45,190 nucleotides of DNA from Tissierellales bacterium (GCA_030152145.1 JASLIL010000053.1:1-45190), one strand, 5' to 3'; positions 33,357 to 41,303 are shown, counted from the first letter of the stretch. Numbers and translations are program-made. Notes: a model not told the origin generated them from the sequence alone.

Positions 33357-33761
33357 ATGAGTCTTAAACTAGAGATAGTTACTCCCGAAAGATCCTTCTT
33401 CAATGATGAGGTAGACATGGTTATTGTAAGAGGACTAGAAGGAGACTTGGCTATAATGAAAGACAGATCTCCACTTATAACACCTCTTAAAATAGGCAAG
33501 GTCAGAATCATGAAAGATGGAGAAGAAAGAGTGGCGGCTGTTGTAGACGGATACGTAACTGTATCAGACAATAAAGCTACAGTTATAACAGACTCAGCAG
33601 AATGGCCAGATGAAATAGATGTAGAAAGAGCAGAAGAAGCAAGAAAAAGAGCAGAGAAAAGGCTAGAGGAGAAATCAGATGCTATAGACACAGCTCGTGC
33701 AGAAGCAGCTCTAAAAAGATCAATAAACAGACTAGAAGTCTCAAAACTTCTAAAGAAATAA
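33357..33761 (+). CDS. atpC: F-ATPase subunit epsilon
   Basis: A 134-residue subunit with an N-terminal beta-sandwich (about 1-85) containing LEIVTPERSFFNDEVD and the GDLAIMKDRSPLITPLK segment, and a C-terminal pair of charged helices (about 90-134) that can inhibit ATP hydrolysis. It begins two bases after the atpD stop and is the last gene of the operon. Confidence 0.96.
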   Translation: MSLKLEIVTPERSFFNDEVDMVIVRGLEGDLAIMKDRSPLITPLKIGKVRIMKDGEERVAAVVDGYVTVSDNKATVITDSAEWPDEIDVERAEEARKRAEKRLEEKSDAIDTARAEAALKRSINRLEVSKLLKK

Positions 33762-33762
33762 A

Positions 33763-33792
33763 AAAAGCTGTTCACCTAGGTGGGCAGCTTTT
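33763..33792 (+). terminator. Rho-independent terminator after atpC
   Basis: AAAAGCTG pairs with CAGCTTTT and, inside, CAC pairs with GTG around CTAG. The T tract is short (four). Confidence 0.75.
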
Positions 33793-33793
33793 C

Positions 33794-33971
33794 CTATTTA
33801 TCCCTAAATCTAATACTAAAAGACTATGATTTAAGAGAGGGAATTTGGATATAAATAGAATAACTGAGAAATTTTAAAATAAACTAAAAGCTTTCATTTA
33901 AACTGGGGATTCAAATGATCAAGCTAGAGGCCGAAATAAGTAGAAAACAGCTATAATACTGTAAAAAAGTC
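33794..33971 (+). other. intergenic stretch between atpC and murA with hairpin potential
   Basis: No gene is seen in 33793-34106. Position 33794-33858 can fold as a long hairpin: CTATTTA/TAAATAG and TCC/GGA with a two-base bulge, then AAATC/GATTT. A second hairpin at 33889-33925 has AGCTT/AAGCT and TCATTT/AAATGA. No wobble-pair bias indicates a strand. It could be post-terminator sequence or a small RNA. Confidence 0.3.
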
Positions 33972-34000
33972 TTACTATATTCCTATATTAATGATATAAT
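33972..34000 (+). promoter_or_regulatory. promoter of murA
   Basis: TTACTA (33972-33977), a 17-base spacer and a perfect TATAAT (33995-34000). It predicts a leader of about 100 bases. Confidence 0.6.
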
Positions 34001-34106
34001 ATTATAGTGAATGTTAAAATATTGATAAAATACAATAGTATTATTTGTTTTATATAGACTAAAATTATAAAAAGAGTATATTGGAGAGATTTAGGAGGGG
34101 AGTTAG

Positions 34107-35363
34107 TTGTCAAAGATTGTGGTAGAGCAAAGTCCTCCATTAAGTGGTAGAGTTAGAGTTAGTGGGGCTAAAAATTCAGCACTTCCTATATTAGCGGCAT
34201 CACTTTTAGGAACAGAGGATATAATATTAGAAGATGTACCAAACTTAAAGGATGTTACTATTATTTGTGAAGTATTAAGATCCCTTGGAGCAGAAGTGGA
34301 AAAATTAGAAGATGGTGTGATTAGAATAAATTCTAAAAATGTAGACAAATACGAAACACCCTATGAACTAATGACTAAAATGAGGGCGTCTTTCCTAGTA
34401 ATGGGACCTTTATTGACTCGCATAGGTAAAACTAAGACATCACTACCAGGAGGGTGCGCAATAGGAACAAGGCCTATTGACTTACATTTAAAGGGCTTTA
34501 AGGCTCTGGGAGCAGAAATAGACACAGATCATGGAAATATAGGAGCCTATGCAGATAAGCTAGTAGGCAGTAAAATATACCTAGACTTTCCAAGTGTAGG
34601 TGCTACAGAAAATATTATGATGGCAGCTGTAATGGCTGAAGGAGAAACCATTATAGATAATGCAGCTATGGAACCAGAAATAGTTGACTTATCTAACTTT
34701 TTAAACAAGCTGGGAGCAGATATAAAGGGAGCAGGAACCAGTACCATTAGAATCAATGGCGTAAAGAAACTAAAGGGAGCAACTCACTGCATAATACCTG
34801 ACAGAATAGAAGCAGGAACCTTTATGGTAGCAGCAGCTATTACAGGTGGAGATATTATAATAGACAATGTTATAACCAGTCACATAAAGCCAGTAATTGC
34901 AAAGTTAAAGGAAATGGGCTGTGACATATCAGAAGAAGGTGAAACAGTAAGGGTAGACGCCAGTAAGAGACAGCTAAGGTCAACAGACATAAAGACTCTT
35001 CCATACCCAGGATTTCCAACAGACATGCAGGCCCAATTTATGGCCCTAATGAGTACCTGCAAGGGCAACAGTGTAGTAATAGAAACTGTCTTTGAAAACA
35101 GGTTTATGCATGTAGATGAGCTAAAAAGAATGGGTGCAGACATAAAAATTGATGGTAGATCAGCCATCATAGAAGGTGTAAACGACTTAACAGGAGCACC
35201 AGTAAAGGCAACAGATCTAAGGGCAGGAGCAGCACTTATCCTAGCAGGTCTAGTAGCAGAAGGTAAGACAGAAGTGGGAGACATCTACCATGTGGACCGA
35301 GGCTACGATAAAATAGAAAATAAGCTAACAGCCTTAGGAGCAAATATAAAAAGAGTAGACTAG
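34107..35363 (+). CDS. murA: UDP-N-acetylglucosamine 1-carboxyvinyltransferase
   Basis: First committed enzyme of peptidoglycan synthesis; it adds enolpyruvate to UDP-GlcNAc and is the fosfomycin target. It has 418 residues in the inside-out barrel fold. Visible: SGAKNSALPILAAS, the catalytic cysteine in LPGGCAIGTRPIDLH (a cysteine, so the fosfomycin-sensitive form), and IPDRIEAGTFMVAAA. It starts at TTG (34107) after GGAGGGG. Position after the atp operon and before an mreB homologue is the same as in Bacillus and clostridia. Confidence 0.97.
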   Translation: MSKIVVEQSPPLSGRVRVSGAKNSALPILAASLLGTEDIILEDVPNLKDVTIICEVLRSLGAEVEKLEDGVIRINSKNVDKYETPYELMTKMRASFLVMGPLLTRIGKTKTSLPGGCAIGTRPIDLHLKGFKALGAEIDTDHGNIGAYADKLVGSKIYLDFPSVGATENIMMAAVMAEGETIIDNAAMEPEIVDLSNFLNKLGADIKGAGTSTIRINGVKKLKGATHCIIPDRIEAGTFMVAAAITGGDIIIDNVITSHIKPVIAKLKEMGCDISEEGETVRVDASKRQLRSTDIKTLPYPGFPTDMQAQFMALMSTCKGNSVVIETVFENRFMHVDELKRMGADIKIDGRSAIIEGVNDLTGAPVKATDLRAGAALILAGLVAEGKTEVGDIYHVDRGYDKIENKLTALGANIKRVD

Positions 35364-35388
35364 AAGGTTCCCTCAGGGAGCCTTTTTT
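35364..35388 (+). terminator. Rho-independent terminator after murA
   Basis: AAGGTTCCC pairs with GGGAGCCTT (one G-U) around TCA, followed by T residues. Confidence 0.9.
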
Positions 35389-35479
35389 AAAATGTAACAT
35401 AAATTGTAATAATTTTTATAGTATAATATAATAGGATATGTGATATTATTGTATATGTAAGTAAAGGAGGACAAGATAA

Positions 35480-36511
35480 ATGGCTTTTTTTAGAAAAGAT
35501 CTGGGAATAGATCTAGGTACTGCAAGCATTTTAGTCTACGTAAAAGACGAAGGCATAGTACTTAACGAGCCATCTGTAATAGCAATCCAAGCAGGAACAG
35601 GAGAGCTCTTATCAGTAGGTTCAGAAGCAAAAGACATGCTGGGTAGAACCCCAGGATCTATAACCGCAATAAGACCTATGAAAAATGGCGTAATCTCAAA
35701 TTACGACATAACTGAAAAAATGTTAAAGCACTTTATACACAAAACTGTAGGCCGTAGCATAATCAAGCCTAGAGTAATAGTATGTGTACCAAGTGGAATT
35801 ACAGAAGTAGAAAAAAGAGCCGTACTAGAAGCTTGTCGTTCAGCAGGAGCTAGCAAGACTTTTGTTATAGAAGAACCAATAGCAGCAGCTATTGGAGCTG
35901 GTGTAGACATAACTGAACCTAATGGTAATATGATTATAGACATTGGAGGAGGAACCTCTGATATAGCTGTTATATCACTAGGAGGTATAGTTATCAATAA
36001 GTCTTTAAAAGTAGCAGGAGATGACTGTAACGAAGCTATAGTAAGGTATATAAGAAAGAAATACAATATGATGATTGGTGAAAGATCTGCAGAAGACTTA
36101 AAAATGCACATAGGTGGCGTATACCCTAGAAAACAAGAGGTAACAAGAGAGCTAAGAGGTAGAAACCTTCTAACAGGATTACCAGAAACCATAAAGGTAT
36201 CTTCAAGAGAAATGGAAGAAGCTCTAGAAGAACCAGTATCACAAATAGTAGACGCCGTACACTATGTACTAGAAAGAACTCCGCCAGAACTAGCAGCAGA
36301 CATAAGTAACACAGGTATACTTATGACTGGAGGAGGAGCACTTCTATATGGACTAGACAAGCTAATAGAAGAAAGAACTGGCATAGAGGTAAACATAGCA
36401 GAAGACGCAGTAGAAGCAGTAGCAATAGGAACAGGTAGATCCCTAGAATGGGTAGACATGCTAGGTAAAAATCATATAACAACAGACGCAGCAAGCCAAA
36501 ACGAAGAATAA
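35480..36511 (+). CDS. mbl: MreB/Mbl-type bacterial actin (rod shape-determining protein)
   Basis: An actin-like ATPase that forms membrane-associated filaments and guides lateral wall synthesis. It is 343 residues. The phosphate-1 motif is LGIDLGTASILVYV, phosphate-2 is MIIDIGGGTSDIAVISLGG and the adenosine motif is GILMTGGGALLYGLD. MreB and Mbl are hard to separate by eye; the location after murA and absence of mreCD support Mbl. The start follows AAAGGAGGAC. A rod-shaped cell is suggested. Confidence 0.92.
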   Translation: MAFFRKDLGIDLGTASILVYVKDEGIVLNEPSVIAIQAGTGELLSVGSEAKDMLGRTPGSITAIRPMKNGVISNYDITEKMLKHFIHKTVGRSIIKPRVIVCVPSGITEVEKRAVLEACRSAGASKTFVIEEPIAAAIGAGVDITEPNGNMIIDIGGGTSDIAVISLGGIVINKSLKVAGDDCNEAIVRYIRKKYNMMIGERSAEDLKMHIGGVYPRKQEVTRELRGRNLLTGLPETIKVSSREMEEALEEPVSQIVDAVHYVLERTPPELAADISNTGILMTGGGALLYGLDKLIEERTGIEVNIAEDAVEAVAIGTGRSLEWVDMLGKNHITTDAASQNEE

Positions 36512-36523
36512 ATAAGTCAATAA

Positions 36524-36555
36524 AAACAAGCTAGGTTTTCCTAGCTTGTTTTTTT
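36524..36555 (+). terminator. Rho-independent terminator after mbl
   Basis: A twelve-base-pair stem AAACAAGCTAGG/CCTAGCTTGTTT with loop TTTT and a T-run. The A-run on the 5' side could make it work on both strands. Confidence 0.95.
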
Positions 36556-36621
36556 AAATCATATATCTATACCCCAAAAAATATTAAAACCAATGTAGAA
36601 ATTTATAAAAATAAGCTTAAT

Positions 36622-36882
36622 AAGTGTAGGATACTACATTTAAAAGCTGGGCTATCCGGGGTAAAATATGACTATCCTAAATAGATGATACTTCTAGGAC
36701 CTGTAAATGTTTTAACTCCGATAGTTTTTTTGATATGAGCGGCTTTAATAATTTTTTATTAGGGTAGAGTGTAGTTTCTAAACCAAATAGCTTTATAGAC
36801 TAAAGTTAGTTTTGGTTTGAAAACTACAGGTCGGTAAATTTATTTCTAACCTATTTAGGATGGGGTCCTAGAGGTATCATTA
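36622..36882 (+). ncRNA. candidate structured non-coding RNA with multiple pseudoknots
   Basis: A gene-free region between two terminators with dense long-range complementarity. Helices: H1 36622-36629/36634-36641 (loop GATA); C 36651-36662/36715-36725 (11 pairs, C36657 bulged); A 36672-36684/36851-36863 (13 pairs); B 36685-36701/36864-36880 (17 pairs); H3 36742-36751/36756-36765 (loop TTTT); H4 36770-36828, a long imperfect hairpin with TGTAGTTT/AAACTACA, AAACCAAA/TTTGGTTT and CTTTA/TAAAG. The strands run A-B then A'-B', so A and B cross, and both 5' strands lie in the loop of C. All nine non-Watson-Crick pairs I counted are G-U if the plus strand is transcribed and A-C if the minus is. Transcription probably ends at the terminator near 36938. 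No clear promoter is seen; TATAAA at 36604-36609 is a weak -10 candidate. Size and pseudoknots recall raiA RNA, but I cannot confirm this. Confidence 0.6.
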
Positions 36883-36904
36883 TAAATAAACCAATTATAT
36901 ATAG

Positions 36905-36938
36905 AAAAAAAGGTAGACTTCCCCGGTCTACCTTTTTT
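36905..36938. terminator. bidirectional terminator
   Basis: GGTAGAC pairs with GTCTACC; the stem is flanked by seven A on the left and six T on the right. It can end both the candidate RNA (plus) and the glycosidase gene (minus). Confidence 0.92.
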
Positions 36939-36940
36939 CA

Positions 36941-39754
36941 TTAGAATATATCTTTTATCTGATAGCTAATATCCTTGCCATTAACTACAAATTCTATATT
37001 TTTAATTTTCTTTAGATCTCCAGCAGCTTTTAGGTCTGAACCGTCATACTCTATATACCTAATGCCGTCCTTAAGCTCTACATTTGTCTTAGAGCCTTTT
37101 TCTACAACCCAGACAGTCTTACCCTTTGCTTCCTCTTCCATAAGGATTTCGTGGAATACTTGGGCCTCCATCTGATCCTTAAAGCCAGATTTTCCAAAAA
37201 CCTTGCCAGAAACTACAGCTACTATATGGTCAGACTCTGAATTGGCCAGACTAGACTTGATCTGCTTCCACTGATCCTTGTTCTGAGCCTTTATGCCACC
37301 AGCATCTGAGTTTATATTTAAGAATAGTGCATTCTTGTAGTCCTTGCCTAGGTAGAAGGGACTGGCAGAGTTTATAATAAGGTTGTTATCAAAGGCAGTA
37401 GAAGTTTCCTTGTCTATACCACCCATAAAGATTCCAACATTAGCCTTGCCCATACTGTCCTTTATCTTTCCAATAGCATCATAGCCTGCAAGTTTATTTA
37501 GATCCTTAGGTGCAGAAGTTACTGAAAATTTAAAGCCAGACTCTGTAGCCAGGGTCTCCTTGTTCTTTTCATCTCTCATCTTGCTAGCCTCAGGGACAGG
37601 GCTAGTAAGCTTAGGAGGGTAGGAAGGAGTTAACTTATCTATTAGTATACTTCCCTTAGGAGACTTGGCCTTATTTGTTTCAACAAGGTAGATCTGCTTT
37701 AGGGAAACTATATCCTTACCTGTAGGCATTTTTGCCTCTAAATACTTCCAATCTGTAAAGTTCAGGTCCTTGCTAAAGTCAACAGTATGATCCTTGCCCT
37801 TAGAGTCTGTAACAACTCCTCTTAGCCAGGAACCACTAGCGTCCCCCTTAACCCACAAGCCAAGTTTTACAGGCTTGTCTTCCAACTTTAGATTCTTAAA
37901 GTTCAGGTAGGCAGCTCTAGTATCCTTTCCAGCAGTAAAGTCATAGGAAAGTTCTATACTATTCTTCTTATTATGCCCCTGGTCTGAAAGACTTATTCCT
38001 CCAGAAACATAAGCAGGATAGGCTGTAAATTCCATATTATCAAAGCTGCCAAAGCTTTCAACAGGACCTGGCTCTGAACCTATGGAAACCTTAATATTAT
38101 TAAGGGCCTTTCCAAAGCTAGCACTGATAATTCCAGATCCGGTTTTTGGACCAGCTGTAAAGTAGCCCTGATCTATAGAACCTATATTGTCAGTAAGCTT
38201 AAAGTCCAGGTCTGTATGGGATATAAGGGCCTTTCTACCATTGCCATCAAAGGCATATATAGGATAGATATTAACCTTTTCACCCTCAGCCATATTTAAG
38301 CTATCAAAAGGAAACTCTATAAATGAAGGGTTTTCAAGAACCCTAAAATCCAAGTAGGTCTTCTTACCATCTAACTCTGCCACCAACCTAGCCTTTCCAG
38401 CACTAGTAGGTGTAAAGAAGTTGGAAGACAGCTGAGCCTCAACTCCCTCAATACTAAGCTTTACCTTTGAAAGATCCATATCTATAGGCTTTAAATTTCC
38501 ATCTAGGGCCTTAATACTAAAGTATCTCTTACTATTAAGGAAGACATTACTATCACTAGTGGAAAGATCCAACTTATAAAATTCTCCGGTCTTGGCCTTG
38601 GACTTAACTCCAATACCATTAACAACCTTTCTCTGGCTACCACCAGAAGGATAGTTAACTGGGCCAGCATAGTCGCTACCAGGCTTTTTAACAGCCATAG
38701 CAGTAGAGCCACCACCATCTAAACTAACAGCATCATGAATACCAAAACTCTTTAAAATAGATCCTAGCATCTTCTGAGACACACCATTATATCTAGAATG
38801 TCTACCATCAACAGTCATCATAATAAGCTCCTTGCCATCCTTGGAAACTCCAATAGCAGTTCTAGGGTGATTTCCCGGAGCCAATTTATGGCTATCTATA
38901 ACCTGACCATTTTTCAGTACCTGGGTACCACTACCAATCATAGCTTTCATACTACCAAAGTTAGGTTGGGTATAGGCATAGAAAACAGCTTCTTGTCCAA
39001 GTCTAATCTTACTGATTTCTGGTCTAAATTTACCCCTAACATGAAGAACTATTCTGTCCTTCTTTAAGGCTACAGGTCCCTGGCCATATCTAACTTCTGT
39101 AACCAAGCCCTTGTCTATAACTACCTCAGTAGTAGCCTTGGTAAACTTGCTGCCAGGTGTAGTCTTGCCCCACTTGTCAGTGTAGATTATAGAAGCGTCA
39201 GGGCTGGACTTTAGGTTTTTAGCTTTATTTACCATAGTAACCTGGATGCTCTCATTGGTCTCAGGTAGGTTAAGTTTCATAATCCTATCTAGTACAGCTA
39301 CACTAGCCTTCTTCTCATTATCTATAATGAAACTTGGCCATGAATAGGCGTGCTCCACAGGTGAAGATATAATCTCGCCTTCGTCAACCAAACCACCAAT
39401 AGGATGGGCTATAGGACCATACTCAAAAAAGTCTCCATTAACTCCAGCCAGCATCTGGTTTTGGTTAACTAGTCCAGAAACAGTCTCTCTCCTAGAAATA
39501 CCATCCTTGCTAATCATAGTTTTAACCTCAGTATCCTGGTCGGTCATATCCACCCTAACCAGGTTTAAATTCCACCAACCACTGGTGGTAAACCTCTTTA
39601 TATTTTCATACTCAATGCCCTTTGCCAGCTCTGTCTTTTCAACTTTGTCATGAATAACATAGGGCATGGAACTAGCCCAAGCACCATATGTATTTGAAAA
39701 GAGCAGAACAAATAGCAGCAATAAACTAAAGGTCTTTCTAACTCTTTCTCTCAT
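36941..39754 (-). CDS. Secreted phosphodiester glycosidase-family protein (NAGPA domain) with C-terminal extra domains
   Basis: A 937-residue exported protein. Residues 1-28 form a signal peptide (basic MRERVRKTF, then LLLLFVLLF, with probable cleavage near AWASS). About 45-390 is a NAGPA (phosphodiester glycosidase) domain: GVNGDFFEYGPIAHPIGG, PRTAIGVSKDGKELIMMTVDGR and the hallmark DAVSLDGGGSTAM. The middle (about 390-570) looks Ig-like, then a carbohydrate-binding-like beta-sandwich (about 575-715). The C-terminal 200 residues resemble a calcineurin-type phosphoesterase core but I see none of its metal-binding motifs (no GNHE or GHxH). ATG 39754 fits the AAAGGTGA site better than GTG 39763. 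A role in trimming wall or surface glycan phosphodiesters is inferred. It follows the ttcA-like gene by 14 bases. Confidence 0.83.
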   Translation of the reverse strand: MRERVRKTFSLLLLFVLLFSNTYGAWASSMPYVIHDKVEKTELAKGIEYENIKRFTTSGWWNLNLVRVDMTDQDTEVKTMISKDGISRRETVSGLVNQNQMLAGVNGDFFEYGPIAHPIGGLVDEGEIISSPVEHAYSWPSFIIDNEKKASVAVLDRIMKLNLPETNESIQVTMVNKAKNLKSSPDASIIYTDKWGKTTPGSKFTKATTEVVIDKGLVTEVRYGQGPVALKKDRIVLHVRGKFRPEISKIRLGQEAVFYAYTQPNFGSMKAMIGSGTQVLKNGQVIDSHKLAPGNHPRTAIGVSKDGKELIMMTVDGRHSRYNGVSQKMLGSILKSFGIHDAVSLDGGGSTAMAVKKPGSDYAGPVNYPSGGSQRKVVNGIGVKSKAKTGEFYKLDLSTSDSNVFLNSKRYFSIKALDGNLKPIDMDLSKVKLSIEGVEAQLSSNFFTPTSAGKARLVAELDGKKTYLDFRVLENPSFIEFPFDSLNMAEGEKVNIYPIYAFDGNGRKALISHTDLDFKLTDNIGSIDQGYFTAGPKTGSGIISASFGKALNNIKVSIGSEPGPVESFGSFDNMEFTAYPAYVSGGISLSDQGHNKKNSIELSYDFTAGKDTRAAYLNFKNLKLEDKPVKLGLWVKGDASGSWLRGVVTDSKGKDHTVDFSKDLNFTDWKYLEAKMPTGKDIVSLKQIYLVETNKAKSPKGSILIDKLTPSYPPKLTSPVPEASKMRDEKNKETLATESGFKFSVTSAPKDLNKLAGYDAIGKIKDSMGKANVGIFMGGIDKETSTAFDNNLIINSASPFYLGKDYKNALFLNINSDAGGIKAQNKDQWKQIKSSLANSESDHIVAVVSGKVFGKSGFKDQMEAQVFHEILMEEEAKGKTVWVVEKGSKTNVELKDGIRYIEYDGSDLKAAGDLKKIKNIEFVVNGKDISYQIKDIF

Positions 39755-39768
39755 AGCACTCACCTTTC

Positions 39769-40473
39769 CTAATAATTTTTGTCATACTCCTTCATTAAAG
39801 CTGTAAAAATTTTAGTTCTAGATTCAGGTATGTCCTTGTATATAGTTTGTAAAATATCATTAACTTCCTGTCTCTTAGTGTGCCCATCCACAGTACATGG
39901 ATTTTTACTGATTGGAACACCAAGCTTTTCTCCTGTATTTATTATTAGATTTTCTGGAACAAATAGAAGAGGACGAATAACAGTTAAATCTCTTCTGTCC
40001 AGGTAGGACTTAACTGGCATTATGAAAAACTCCCCCTGGTAGAAGGTACTTAAAAAGAAAGTATCTATCAGGTCATCGGCATGGTGGCCCAGGGCCAGCT
40101 TGTTACAAGATTCACGCTTTGCGCCCTTGTGAATAGCACCACGCCTCATGTGGGCACAAAGGGAGCAGGGATTTTTCTCCTCCCTAATATCAAAAACTAT
40201 CTCCTTTATATCGGTTTTTTCAATATGAAGCTTAACACCTAGATCCTGGCAAAAGCCTGCGATCTTGTCGGTGTTAAAGCCATCAAAACCTAGATCCACC
40301 GTAAAGGCCTCTAACTCAAAATCAAATTCTGAAAATCTCTGATAGGTCTTTAGGGCTTTAAGTAAGATCATACTGTCCTTACCACCGGAAACTCCCACAG
40401 CTATCCTATCCCCGTTCTCTATTAAATCGTACTTGTTAATGCAGTGACGCATAAGTCCTAAAATTTTTTTCAC
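39769..40473 (-). CDS. ttcA: TtcA-family tRNA 2-thiolation protein (PP-loop ATPase)
   Basis: An adenylating PP-loop enzyme of 234 residues that would thiolate a tRNA base (TtcA makes 2-thiocytidine 32 with an Fe-S cluster). The PP-loop is GVSGGKDSMILL; a CxxC pair is in NPCSLCAHMRRG and another cysteine in KNPCTVDGH gives the three-cysteine set expected for an Fe-S cluster. LALGHHADDLIDTF is another family motif. It starts at GTG (40471-40473) after AAGGTGA. The enzyme fits the nearby tRNA genes by theme only. The glycosidase gene follows closely, probably in one transcript. Confidence 0.87.
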   Translation of the reverse strand: MKKILGLMRHCINKYDLIENGDRIAVGVSGGKDSMILLKALKTYQRFSEFDFELEAFTVDLGFDGFNTDKIAGFCQDLGVKLHIEKTDIKEIVFDIREEKNPCSLCAHMRRGAIHKGAKRESCNKLALGHHADDLIDTFFLSTFYQGEFFIMPVKSYLDRRDLTVIRPLLFVPENLIINTGEKLGVPISKNPCTVDGHTKRQEVNDILQTIYKDIPESRTKIFTALMKEYDKNY

Positions 40474-40653
40474 TAAAAATCACCTTCCATTATAAAGGTA
40501 TCAATACAATTATATAACTTATATATTGCAATACTATTACAAGACAATTACAAATTGCAAAATACCTTAGTTTCTTAAATTTATTTTGGATACAGAAAAT
40601 ATTATAGCATATAGGTATGAAATAGTAGATATGATCGATAAAAATAGACAAAT

Positions 40654-40688
40654 AAAAAGCTAGTAGATAAAATCTACTAGCTTTTTTT
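40654..40688 (-). terminator. terminator of tRNA-Pro copy 1
   Basis: A fifteen-base-pair hairpin AAAAAGCTAGTAGAT/ATCTACTAGCTTTTT just past the tRNA 3' end, with a T-run on the minus strand. Confidence 0.92.
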
Positions 40689-40689
40689 A

Positions 40690-40766
40690 TGGTCGGGGTG
40701 GAGGGATTCGAACCCCCGGCCCCATGGTCCCAAACCACGTGCGCTACCAAACTGCGCCACACCCCG
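40690..40766 (-). tRNA. tRNA-Pro (anticodon UGG), copy 1
   Basis: On the minus strand: acceptor CGGGGTG pairs with CACCCCG, D arm GCGC/GCGC, anticodon loop TTTGGGA with anticodon TGG, T arm GGGGG-TTCGAAT-CCCTC, discriminator A and an encoded CCA. It has its own promoter and terminator. Confidence 0.98.
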
Positions 40767-40781
40767 CTACCGACTCTTCTT

Positions 40782-40809
40782 ATTATAGCAAAAAGTAAAT
40801 ATATGTCAA
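40782..40809 (-). promoter_or_regulatory. promoter of tRNA-Pro copy 1
   Basis: Consensus TTGACA (complement of 40804-40809) and TATAAT (complement of 40782-40787) with 16 bases between. Confidence 0.9.
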
Positions 40810-40832
40810 GCTATTTTACCTATTTTATAAAT

Positions 40833-40870
40833 AGAGGAGAAGAAGCTCCTAAACTTAGACTATCTCCTCT
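40833..40870. repeat. inverted repeat between tRNA-Pro copies 1 and 2
   Basis: AGAGGAGA (40833-40840) and TCTCCTCT (40863-40870) form a perfect eight-base inverted repeat in the spacer. An internal AGGAG/CTCCT pairing is also possible. Function unknown. Confidence 0.5.
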
Positions 40871-40903
40871 TATTATAAGTGAATATGTAGATTTTAAGTA
40901 AGA

Positions 40904-40935
40904 AAAAAGCTAGTAGACAAAATCTACTAGCTTTC
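40904..40935 (-). terminator. terminator of tRNA-Pro copy 2
   Basis: AAAGCTAGTAGA pairs with TCTACTAGCTTT around CAAAA, followed on the minus strand by a T-run. Nearly identical to the copy 1 and 3 terminators. Confidence 0.92.
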
Positions 40936-40939
40936 TTTA

Positions 40940-41016
40940 TGGTCGGGGTGGAGGGATTCGAACCCCCGGCCCCATGGTCCCAAACCACGTGCGCTACCAA
41001 ACTGCGCCACACCCCG
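40940..41016 (-). tRNA. tRNA-Pro (anticodon UGG), copy 2
   Basis: Same sequence as copy 1 over all 77 bases including the CCA end; anticodon TGG. Confidence 0.98.
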
Positions 41017-41030
41017 TCACCGACTTCTTT

Positions 41031-41058
41031 ATTATAGCATAGTTAAAATATATTGCAA
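41031..41058 (-). promoter_or_regulatory. promoter of tRNA-Pro copy 2
   Basis: TTGCAA and TATAAT on the minus strand with a 16-base spacer. Confidence 0.85.
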
Positions 41059-41146
41059 GTTTAAAAGCTATAAATAAAACTTATTAAGTTAAAAATCCCA
41101 AAAAACCTAGAAAAGCAGGGTCTTTTTAGGCTTTATCCAGAATATG

Positions 41147-41179
41147 AAAAAAGCTAGTAGACAAAATCTACTAGCTTTT
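41147..41179 (-). terminator. terminator of tRNA-Pro copy 3
   Basis: AAAAGCTAGTAGA pairs with TCTACTAGCTTTT; the T-run follows on the minus strand. Confidence 0.92.
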
Positions 41180-41183
41180 CTTA

Positions 41184-41260
41184 TGGTCGGGGTGGAGGGA
41201 TTCGAACCCCCGGCCCCATGGTCCCAAACCACGTGCGCTACCAAACTGCGCCACACCCCG
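41184..41260 (-). tRNA. tRNA-Pro (anticodon UGG), copy 3
   Basis: Same sequence as copies 1 and 2 including the CCA end; anticodon TGG. Confidence 0.98.
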
Positions 41261-41274
41261 CTACCGACTATTTT

Positions 41275-41303
41275 ATTATAGTATAATATTAAATGAAATG
41301 CAA
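41275..41303 (-). promoter_or_regulatory. promoter of tRNA-Pro copy 3
   Basis: TTGCAT and TATAAT on the minus strand with a 17-base spacer. Confidence 0.85.

Noticed and set aside
36905..36938. Terminator hairpin as evidence on its own for a plus-strand RNA
   Set aside because: It is also explained as the terminator of the minus-strand glycosidase gene, so strand was judged from the G-U pairs instead.
36560..36940. tmRNA, RNase P RNA or 6S RNA for the structured region
   Set aside because: No tRNA-like ends or tag frame, no conserved RNase P core such as GAGGAAAGTCC, and no single long hairpin with central bubble as in 6S.
38503..39067. Open frames in other frames or strands of the glycosidase gene
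   Set aside because: They overlap a continuous exported protein with recognisable domains and show no start signals of their own.
40490..40901. Open frames on both strands across tRNA-Pro copy 1 and its spacer
   Set aside because: They read through a tRNA, its promoter and terminator, and the translations are typical of tRNA shadow frames.
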